A DNA stretch of 64,000 nucleotides from Gamarada debralockiae (taxonomy: Eukaryota > Ascomycota > Leotiomycetes > Helotiales > Hyphodiscaceae), in NCBI GenBank assembly GCA_002803225.1, contig NXFV01001860.1, positions 85,482 through 149,481 of the forward strand, read 5' to 3'. The notes beneath the pieces are model-generated. The model ran no database searches and was not told where the DNA came from. It worked only from the letters and a program-made list of their open reading frames with translations. Below, piece by piece: positions 56,278 through 64,000 of the stretch (position 1 is its first letter; each line of letters opens with the position of its first letter). A program made the translations under genes and the position numbers.

Positions 56278-58155
56278 ATGTCATCAGGCAATGGTGGCAA
56301 TGGAGCCATATCTCTGCAGAATGCCGCCCTCGCGGCAGAGATGAAGGTCTACAATGCGACTCTCACACAGGCGGGTCAGAAGGCGCGCCCTGGTAGAGGC
56401 CTCAACAGGCGTGGTCTCATGCGTGGGGCAGGCTCTGGAATCGCCTCCGGTCGATCCACTGCTGGTGCCAATGGTCAGCGATCCTCTAATAGTGCGGCAA
56501 TGTTAGGTAACTATTCAGTTACTTCTCGAAACTCTGCTCCTATTCGCGGCGGTAACTCTCACCTCAACGGTCGGGCTGCGCATGCGTCGCCTCATTCTAT
56601 CGATAACCCTTGGCCTGCTGCGACTTTGGCGTCCAACCCACCGTCAGCACCAACTTCTGCCTTACCTGCCACTCCACCTCACTTGGCTAAAGCTCCGGCT
56701 TCTACTACACTCCAAACTGCTGTGGCTTCTTCCCAAACTGGAGGGGCTATGTGGGCTTCGTCCGGTTCTTCTCAGCCTCAAGTCTTCCGTTCCATTGGCG
56801 TCACCGCTTCCGCAGGTAATGTTACAGGTTCAGCTCTATCTGCCAGCTTCGTCATGCCACCACCACCTATCCCCACATTTACGACTGCGAACAACCACCC
56901 CAATGGCCTCCAGCCTGCTGCTGTCTCTACCCGCCAACCTATTGTGACTAACTGGGGTCCTGATCCGGTCGGACCACAAATCCCAGCTCATCTCCGACAA
57001 CCATCCGCAGCTGGTGCTATTGCAGAGATTGCCGAAATGATCGGAATGAGTGAGTTATGCTCTTTGCTTCTTGATGCTTCAACTGACTTTGCTTAGGATA
57101 CGATGACCTCACATCCGATGGCATTACAATCCCTGCTCCTCGCCCTCGTGCGCCTTCCCAGCAGCAGCGTAAGTTCAATCCAGCCTTACTTGTCGCAGCT
57201 TACTTCTTATTACAATTGTTCTCTTAGATATTAACTATCTTCACCTCCAGATCCGGCTCAGGGTGCTGTCGTTACAGAAGTACAGAACGGTGCTTGTGTT
57301 CAACCCAATGTTAATCCTGAAGCTTGGATGCAAGCTGCGAAGCCTGGTCATGGTAAGGCCTCATCCGAAATGGATGTTGACACAGAGGCAGACGTTGCGA
57401 TGCCTTCGGCTGAACCTCCTCGCCCGGCCGGCAATCTTGAAGACTCCCTTTGGGCTGGACAACAATGGGACCTTCCACACAAGAAGCCTTCCCCTGCTGT
57501 GGCTGCTCCTGCTTTCTCTATCCCCGCCGCAACTATTGCATCTACTACCACATTTCCCTCAGCTCCCTCCTGGAATGCAACATCGGCTCCTGTCAACTCT
57601 GAGAATGTCCGACCCATGGCGACTCTCAAGGACTCCCAATGGGCAACACCATCTTCCAACGTCGCTCCACACCAGGCTTCATCCTTCAGGTCTGTTCAGA
57701 ACGGCCGGTCGTCTACTCCCTCAACCGTTCCCGCCCCGACGTTGTCATCAACACAAGGCCATTACGGTGCTCCCGCCAACCCGTTCGTGCAGACCACGGA
57801 CCCGATTCTGAATCATGCTTCGTTTGTGGCTCATAACGCATCCATGATCCACCCGTTGAATAAGGTTTCCAATACCTTCAATCAGAATTGGACTCATACT
57901 ACTACTCCATTCACCTTCGGTCAGCCAAGCAATCCGTTTGGCCCCGCCTCGACGACCGCCCCAGTCACAAACCCGTTCAACCAAAAGCCTGCTCCAGCTG
58001 TCAATTCTCTCTCATTTGGCACGCCTAGCAATCCTTTCGCCTCCTCGTCCAATGCTGCTCCGGCCCCCATGACTTCTGCACCGAAGCTCGCCGCTCCCGC
58101 TACTAAGGAGGAGAAGCCTGTCAAGTATTTGAAGGACTCTATGTGGGCTCGTTAA
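56278..58155 (+). CDS. Unidentified disordered protein with NPF motifs
   Basis: Three exons (56278-57049, 57097-57168, 57251-58155) give 582 residues. I do not recognise the family. The N-terminus is mixed (ISLQNAALAAEMKVYNATL) with an RG-rich patch (ARPGRGLNRRGLMRGAG). Most of the rest is Ser/Ala/Pro-rich and disordered. A short conserved-looking block AGAIAEIAEMIGMRYDDL spans intron 1. A motif D-S-x-W-A recurs three times: LEDSLWA near residue 344, LKDSQWA near 407, and LKDSMWA at the very C-terminus. Four NPF tripeptides lie between about 458 and 545, two of them preceded by an FG dipeptide (TFGQPSNPFG, SFGTPSNPF). NPF motifs bind EH domains in endocytosis, so an adaptor role is possible but only inferred. 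Clean splicing and frame conservation support coding. Confidence 0.75.
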
Positions 58156-59150
58156 TCAAGAGTAAGTATCCTCCCCCTTCGACTCATCTCCAACCACATA
58201 AAGATAACCTTTTTTTCAGGTTGTGACTCGCAACGCCTTAGACCTAGTCTTATCTAGCTTTCGGTCCTGCTCTTGGTTTTGCACGTCTGTTTTCTCCTGT
58301 ACCCTCAATACTCGATTTCACTTCGTTCCGGATGATACATTGACTGCCGACCTCGTCAACCTTCGAAAAACTCGTTTACTTCGTTACACGTCTTCTGGAT
58401 AAGTCTGGCAGTCTTTGCGCATAATCATCCTGCCCTCTTTTTCACACACGCAACTTGGCCAAAGTTCAGCAGGGAGTCAGAAGGATGGAGCCGTTGTTTG
58501 CAAGCTTCCGACCACTGCTTCGAGACTGTTCTGCACAACCATACTTGCATTTTCTTTCCTTATCAACTTCACATACATCGTGCACTTTCAGTTTAGCGGG
58601 AATCATACTCGGGGTTAGGTGTTTGCTTTGCATTTGCTCTCTCTTTATACTCAGATACCCTCTTACTGGTTCATTACTCTCGGTCTCATCACACATTGGT
58701 GGATTCACGCCAATTCTGTGAAGAACTAGATTCTAGTCTATGTTTCTCCGCGGATGGAGGCTGCGTCTACGATCACAGGGTTTGGAGATGAGATGTGTTC
58801 TTTCGGCAGCTGTACAGAGATACAGGTGCTTTTCATAGGGTTTTCAGATTGATGGATTGTTCAGCGGTTGATGGATGGATGTGGCTGGCTAGACTTAAGT
58901 GAAGTGGCTGATAGCTGGTTCGTTGACCGTGAATTGAGTTCTGATTATCAAATTTTGAGCTTTTGCTGCTTGTGAGTTCGGTGTGAGTAACTCATTGAAG
59001 CGTTGTGTAGTAGATCGGTCTCGAAGGATACCGTCACGATTACGAAACATTCAAAGGTTTTATGAGCGTTGGGTTTGTAAATGTTCGAGATTTCTCGCCC
59101 TGAAAGGGATCTGCATAAACCCACGACTGCTAAGCATCATTGGTTCGCCG
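58156..59150. other. Intergenic region between convergent genes
   Basis: A possible 3'-UTR intron follows the NPF-protein stop (donor GTAAGT at 58161, acceptor TTTTTTCAG near 58219). No other feature is supported. Confidence 0.45.
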
Positions 59151-59734
59151 CTACCGTACATTCATCTCCGGCATTGCAGCAGTAGAGCTTGTCAGTTCGA
59201 AGCTCACAGCACTCGAATCCTTGGGTAGAAGAGCAACCCACGTCTCATTTTTCAGCACCACCATTGGTATTCCATTCTTTTGAAAGTCCTTCACCACTCC
59301 CCGAGTCGTCTTATGCTCATCCTTCATATGTTTCTGCCAATGGTCTTTCCTTCTGAATCCCCAGAGAATGCAATCATCCAAGCTCAGTTTAATTGAATCC
59401 CGACACCACTCGTAAGGACAGTAGTATTTGATTGTGTTATTGTGGACGCTGTTATCGTGCCGCTCGAGGTCTTTTGGGGATGGGAATCCCTTGTTGCACT
59501 GCTTGCATCTGACCGGCTTGGTGTGATTTACCAGATGACGACTGAATTTAGAAGGTGAGCGACGGTCAAATAGATAGGGCAACGAACTGACCGGAGATCG
59601 CACTGGCGAGAGAATGTCTTATTGCATCGCTTTTGGCCTCGTTCAAATGTGCATCGGTATAGAGATGATGGAGAAGACACCACTGTAGGAGAGCTCTTCG
59701 ACCAGATTGTTTTAGTTAACCGAAGTGGAGCCAT
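59151..59734 (-). CDS. C2H2 zinc-finger protein
   Basis: Two exons (59734-59592 and 59541-59151) give 177 residues. The first finger is RCTFERGQKRCNKTFSRQ with DLRRHLVNH, and the intron falls just inside it. The second is RCKQCNKGFPSPKDLERH with NSVH. A third, less regular unit has YYCPYEWC followed by GFRRKDHWQKHMKDEH. Such short fungal proteins are probably nuclear DNA-binding regulators, but no target is known. The last 45 residues contain no domain. It is divergent from another C2H2 gene, with 367 bases between starts. Confidence 0.82.
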
Positions 59735-60101
59735 AGTAAACGCTCAGATGCGAATGAGGAAGAGAGGAATTATGTTAAGAGAAATTTTTGAGTAATGCTC
59801 GAGAGACGATAACAATTTGAGGGTTGAGGACTTTGGGTAAGAATGAATAGCTAACTGTGTCCTGATTTTGTGCTGCACATTGGTGGAGGCTGAGAAATGC
59901 GGGCGAGGAAGTCAGGTGCAGTGGTGCCCGGCCCTCAGGCAGGTCTACGCACCCGGTTACAAAAGGATGAGATTCCCCCTCTCTAGAGTTTCCCGGCTTT
60001 TGCGACTCTTCCAGCTACAACGGTCCAGGCTGCCACTTTGACCGCAAGACACTTCTTCGACAATCCCAAGTTCATTGGTCTTCGATTATCCCTACAACAT
60101 C

Positions 60102-60903
60102 ATGCAGTCGCCCCCGCCCCCGCCCTCGCCCCCGCCGCCAACCCCCTCCACGTCCGCCTCACTCTCTCGGCACCCCTGGGCCAATGGATCGCTGGATCAC
60201 ATGACACACAACGGCTCAGCTAAGGCTGGGTGAGTTGGATTTTTTTTTTTACTAATCAGAGTGTAGGCCTTTGATTATTCAACGGAGGCACCAATTATCC
60301 GCCGAAGAAGCCCAAGGTGGTGCACCGCCGATAAAACCGGATGGAATTCTCCAGCAATCTCATGGTGTAGGATATCCTTCCGAGCCTCTCTCAGTCTATA
60401 CTTCGTCAGCACCTTATGCGCCTCACCCACGGGTATCTTTGGTTGGAGACGAGTATATGAGTTCTGAGCCTGTGAATGGCATCCAGGACGGACTCGTCGA
60501 TGACTTCATGGGAGGCACTGATCAGTTCAACAACGACGTCATTCTTGGATCCATCAACGCCCCTCCTGTTAATCTCAGTGACTTCGTGGTGGGTCCTCTC
60601 TACAGCAGCCAAGGTAGTCAACCCCGTTTGATCCAACTACCTTTCCAGCCCAGCGTCAACATGCCGTCGTTCCCGTTTGGATCAAACAACCCAACTCAGC
60701 CACGCACCCCATGCCCCTGGATCGGCTGCAGTGAGTCTTTCGTTCGCTCCACCGACATTCAGCGTCATTGGGACGCCGTCCATCTGGGCATCAAGCACCA
60801 CTGCTCTTGGATTGGCTGTCCCAACAACGGTGGAAAGGGGTATTGCCGTCTCGAGAAGTTGAGGACCCATCAGAGACAGAAGCATGGCTTTGCTTGGGTG
60901 TGA
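60102..60903 (+). CDS. C2H2-like zinc-finger protein with Pro-rich N-terminus
   Basis: Two exons (60102-60229 and 60267-60903) give 254 residues. The intron is only 37 bases, has a T-rich centre, an ACTAAT branch and acceptor GTGTAG. The start MQSPPPPPSPPPPTPSTSAS is Pro-rich. A disordered acidic middle follows. The C-terminal 65 residues hold two finger-like units: CPWIGCSESFVRSTDIQRH with DAVH, and CSWIGCPNNGGKGYCRLE with KLRTHQRQKH. This C-x4-C...H-x4/5-H arrangement matches fungal C2H2 proteins of the helotialean type. A nuclear regulator is likely. The start is the first ATG giving an in-frame splice. Confidence 0.78.
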
Positions 60904-61299
60904 GATGGACAAAGGAAAGCTGACTTTATAGATGGACTGGGAAAGAGAAAGGTTGCAAGAGGGGTTTCTTATTCCTTTTGTATTCAGCGACGGACGGATG
61001 ACGGTGGAAGCTGGTTGGTAAGGGGGGACGTGTGAAGAGCTTTTCATATTCGTACTTTTGATTTTGCTTGATAAGGAAAATTTCCTACCTTCTACTCAAT
61101 GACCCCCAACTCCTTCTCAATCTGCACCAAAACCTCCCTGATAGCACGGGTTGTGATAATCCGGCAATCGATCTTTGGCCTATTCAATATTAAAGCCCCA
61201 TCCTTAGCCAACCCAACTCTGTATCTCTCAAGCTTATCCAACTTCAACTATATTCTCCCACACTTAGCAGCGAACTGTGCTCGATTCAACAAGAGGCTA
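60904..61299. other. Intergenic region
   Basis: The downstream part of the C2H2 gene and the 3' side of the disrupted 2EXR gene; nothing else is seen. Confidence 0.4.
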
Positions 61300-62120
61300 T
61301 TATTCGGGTCGGAAGAAGACTTCGAATGAAGCTTCCCAAGAAAGTACCAGCCATTGTTTTGGGCATGGTTCCTTGAACACTAATTTCGAGCTTCGTTCTT
61401 CATTTGTGTGAGGGAAGTCAATATTCGGGAAGGCGTGTATGACTAAGGCTAGCCATTCCTCATAGCACTCATAGCTATACATGAATAATAAGTGTCTGTC
61501 ATGTTCATGGACCGCCAAATGCCGCATGCGAGCCAAGTATTGAGGAGCGAAATCCTTTGGCAAGTAGTACTTGCTGTATGACCATCCTCAGTCCAGGTAA
61601 AATATATCCCTCTCAAATCGAACCAAGTTTCCGGAAACACAGCTTCCGTCCCAGACACACGGGAGTAGAACTCCGAAGCCACGCCATATGATTCCCGACA
61701 CACATATAGCAGAGCTGGAGGAGATTAGCTCTTGAAGCCGCGGCGGTTGTCAACGGACCCTATCATATCGTTGTCGTACAGGGTTTCGAATGCTCGGTCA
61801 TCGATCTCAAGGAGTAATCGAAGAATAGAGAGAAGCCGGATTCATTGCAAGCGTTGACTACGATATCAGATCGTACGCGGTAGACGAGTAGATTGTGTTG
61901 TTCCAGGTAGACGATTCGAGGTCCTGACAGCGACAACTCCCATATCATCAGGCGGATCTCCTGCAGGAGGTCGTTGAATCACGTACACATCGCCTCTCCT
62001 GTCTAGTACGAGCCCTATGTTTGTGTTGAGTGTTCCTTGGATAGGAGAAGTCGCGGTCATTGCGCTCCCCGGGCAGTTAGATACGGGGAAGTTCCCAACT
62101 GGGGAATTTAGATCCTGCAT
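61300..62120 (-). pseudogene. 2EXR-domain-like gene, disrupted
   Basis: The minus strand encodes EIRLMIWELSLSGPRIVYLE near 61960-61900, the 2EXR core found in many fungal proteins of unknown role. A plausible intron (61715-61779, donor GTACGA, acceptor CTCCAG) joins it to LLYVCRESYGVASEFYSRV. That frame runs to WFDLRGIYFTWTEDG. The expected continuation (YYLPKDFAPQYLARMRHLAV through the stop at 61300) lies in another frame, with no usable intron between them near 61580. The N-terminal part from the ATG at 62120 reads poorly into the core and needs another intron. A single-base frameshift or sequencing error is likely. Confidence 0.45.
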
Positions 62121-62895
62121 TCTTTTCGGCTAATACTCTTCACATAGAAAAGAATTGGCACAGAAGGCCGTGGTGATAGTCTCATGTCAAGAAGAGAAAG
62201 AGGAGGCGATACTATATACCTGCAAGCTAGCGGGGGCATCACCGAGTCCAGAAATGCGGGTTGGCTGCAGAGTGATCTAGCCTCGATTTTAAGGCATGAT
62301 TGCAAATACACGACTCTCCCAGGCTTGGCGTCTCAGGATTTGCCTTTCTCGTCATATTGATTGATTCCCAACTGCAAGTGTACCTTATGTTACTTCCTAT
62401 TCGTCCGAGGCGTTACAATTCAGCGTCCATGATTTATCCAAATTAAGAACGAGGCCCCATTCCCCAGCGGCGCCAGCCACCCCACACGCCAGGCCCGCAA
62501 GCCCCAAATGCGGGGAAGGGCCTTCTCCTGGTCTCCTCGTAAAGTTACTCCTTGCAGATGCAGTCTTTTACGGATAATAAGACCACCTCACCATAAGTAA
62601 GCCTAAGCCAGGTTCGGCTTCATGCTTCTCCTTCTCGTATTTTCCGGCCCTGATTTTGAGAGTTCGTGCCTTGGTTGATTGGGTGAGAAATGCAGGTTTT
62701 ATGTACCTGAATATTGATTTGGTTACTTTGCGTCAAATGTTGAGTTCAATACGAGACTCTCGAGGTTGAAAAAGTAGGCTTCTTTATTTATCCAAAGAGC
62801 CATATAAAAGCTCTCCGCCGCATGTTGTGATAGTTCGTTGCCAGTGCATCTAGTCTCAATTACAAATCTTCACACCATCAAATCCGAAAGCAATA
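62121..62895. other. Intergenic region with promoter of the secreted protein
   Basis: No supported gene. A TATA box lies near its right end. Confidence 0.5.
62813..62818 (+). promoter_or_regulatory. TATA box
   Basis: TATAAA 83 bases before the ATG at 62896, with a CA-rich leader after it. This suits a regulated or inducible gene. Confidence 0.5.
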
Positions 62896-63645
62896 ATGCA
62901 TCTCACTGGGTTTCTCTCCGCTGGAGTAATAGTATTCAGCACCATCATCACCCTCTCCTCAGCGCAAACACCTCCCACAAACCCCTGGGCAATTGATTGT
63001 CCCATCCCTTCATCCTATATAATCAATGACTTCCACTTCACCAACTCCACTACTGTCACAACCCCTCAATTCTCAATGAAAATTACCTATGGAAACGGGA
63101 CCTTCACTTGCCCCAGTGCAGACGACCCAAATTCCGAAGACTCATACAAATGGAACGGCGCTGAGCAATACAATGCTGTGTGCGATCCCGATGGTTTGGT
63201 TGAGATAACCACCGATGCTGCGACTTATATTTATATCCAGGAATGGTTTTGGTGTCCCAGTGTCCCACAGTACGTTCTTTGCTTGAGTATCTGAGAGAGA
63301 AAGGATTTAAGCCGATGATGGCAATAGGGCACATGATAGTTTCTCCACTTTGCAGTCAACCGCGAACGTCTCTTTAGCTGGGGTGTTGGATTGCCATACA
63401 GACGCAAAGTCTCCTTCCCCTTCTACTTCACCTATTCTTGAGTACTAACGCGAAATAGTTACATTCGAACATGTCATCAAAAGCAATGTGACTGGGTAGT
63501 GCCCGTCCAAGCCTACGGCACAGGCGGTATCATCGGCTTCGCCCCTGTGGACGTCAATGGAGTTTACTTACCAAATTGCCCATATGAGGTTCTGGAAGAT
63601 CCAATTGTCATCAATCCTGTCACTTGTGAAAGTGAAGGGCAATAG
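62896..63645 (+). CDS. Small secreted cysteine-rich protein
   Basis: Three exons (62896-63269, 63328-63408, 63459-63645) give 213 residues. A clear signal peptide, MHLTGFLSAGVIVFSTIITL, ends near SSAQ. The mature protein has nine cysteines, for example AIDCPIPS, TFTCPSAD, NAVCDPDG, WFWCPSVP, LDCHTDA, RTCHQKQCDW, PNCPYEV and VTCESEG, and N-glycosylation sites (NSTT, NGTF). The introns were placed so that these fall into one frame; the second has branch ACTAAC. There is no membrane segment or GPI signal. I know no family; small secreted cysteine-rich proteins of this kind include wall proteins and host-interaction effectors. A TATA box lies 83 bases upstream. Confidence 0.78.
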
Positions 63646-63972
63646 TTCTTATTGGAGACACCAATGGTGGAGCTGTGGCATTCTACATCAGGCTGCCTTT
63701 CAGAAGTTTCGCACATGCATCAGAAAGTACACGAGGCTTTAGCATAAGATCATGGGATATTCCCCTTCCAAAACCTCTCCTAAATTTGCAGTTCCACCGC
63801 ATATTTTGTTGCGTTGCCTTTCTTTTGCCAACCTTCTGACTTCTTTCATCTTCGCTACCCCTGCACTTGCATCATACACTCGCCCTCAACGATTTCGAAT
63901 ATGGATCTCCAGGCCACAGCATCCTCCTGGCAACGAGGCAAACTTTGCCTTACCTCCCCCTGGTCTGGCACC

Positions 63973-64000
63973 TTTTTTTTTTTTTTTTTTTTTTTTTTTT
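63973..64000 (+). repeat. Poly-T run at window end
   Basis: Twenty-eight T in a row reach the window edge. It could be a genuine homopolymer, the start of a low-complexity tract or a retro-copied tail in reverse; it cannot be told from here. Confidence 0.8.

Noticed and set aside
60102..60200. CCCCCG-rich tandem run as a separate microsatellite
   Set aside because: It encodes the Pro-rich start of the C2H2 gene in frame, so it needs no separate explanation.
1..64000. tRNA, rRNA, CRISPR or intact transposon
   Set aside because: I saw no convincing tRNA B-box pair, rRNA sequence, spaced repeats, transposase, integrase or reverse transcriptase. A tRNA scan and repeat search would be decisive.

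Overview
The window is nuclear DNA of a filamentous ascomycete (Pezizomycotina). Most genes carry short GT-AG introns of about 43-70 bases with CTAAC/CTGAC-like branch sequences. Genes are compact and often divergent, and the families are typical of moulds: SIN1, fungal DGAT1, POP3, the PKA catalytic subunit, a 2EXR protein and a WSC protein. A leotiomycete is possible but I cannot prove it from sequence alone. I traced about 23 intact coding genes plus three damaged or doubtful ones. Exon junctions were chosen by eye so that frame, splice signals and family sequence agree.

Layout. 0.9-7.3 kb: a conserved fungal hypothetical protein, then a Zn2Cys6 protein with an IQ-like motif that stops inside what looks like a broken HMG box, then a frameshifted WSC-domain remnant. 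8.5-16.9 kb: PRCC-like protein (-) divergent from the TORC2 subunit SIN1 (+), a Ser/Ala-rich GPI-anchored wall protein (+), and the PKA catalytic subunit (-). 18.2-25 kb: an NFKBIL1-like protein (-) divergent from an NSRP1-like splicing regulator (+), then TIM13 (-) divergent from an L-type lectin cargo receptor (+). 25.7-36.5 kb is a dense housekeeping run: ZRT3-like zinc transporter (-), NUC1 nuclease (+), PFS2 (-), DGAT1 (+), exosome RRP45 (-) and CWC15 (+). 37.7-43 kb: a DDR48-like repeat protein (+) and a secreted FAD-dependent oxidase (-), separated by long gene-poor DNA. 44.8-53 kb: one giant 13-exon ubiquitin hydrolase (-). 54.2-61 kb: POP3 (+), an unidentified NPF-motif protein (+), and two divergent C2H2 genes. 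61.3-64 kb: a disrupted 2EXR gene and a small secreted cysteine-rich protein. The window ends in a run of T.

How the genes work together. There is no operon and no convincing metabolic cluster or defence island. The strongest themes are RNA metabolism (PRCC-like, NFKBIL1-like, NSRP1-like, PFS2, RRP45, CWC15, POP3) and nutrient or stress signalling (SIN1/TORC2, PKA). Most partners sit as divergent pairs with 200-600 bases of shared upstream DNA. The most unusual observations are the Zn2Cys6/IQ/HMG arrangement, exon-intron duplication in the DDR48-like gene, two GC-AG introns, the NPF-motif protein, and the secreted cysteine-rich protein. I found no clear new multi-gene system.
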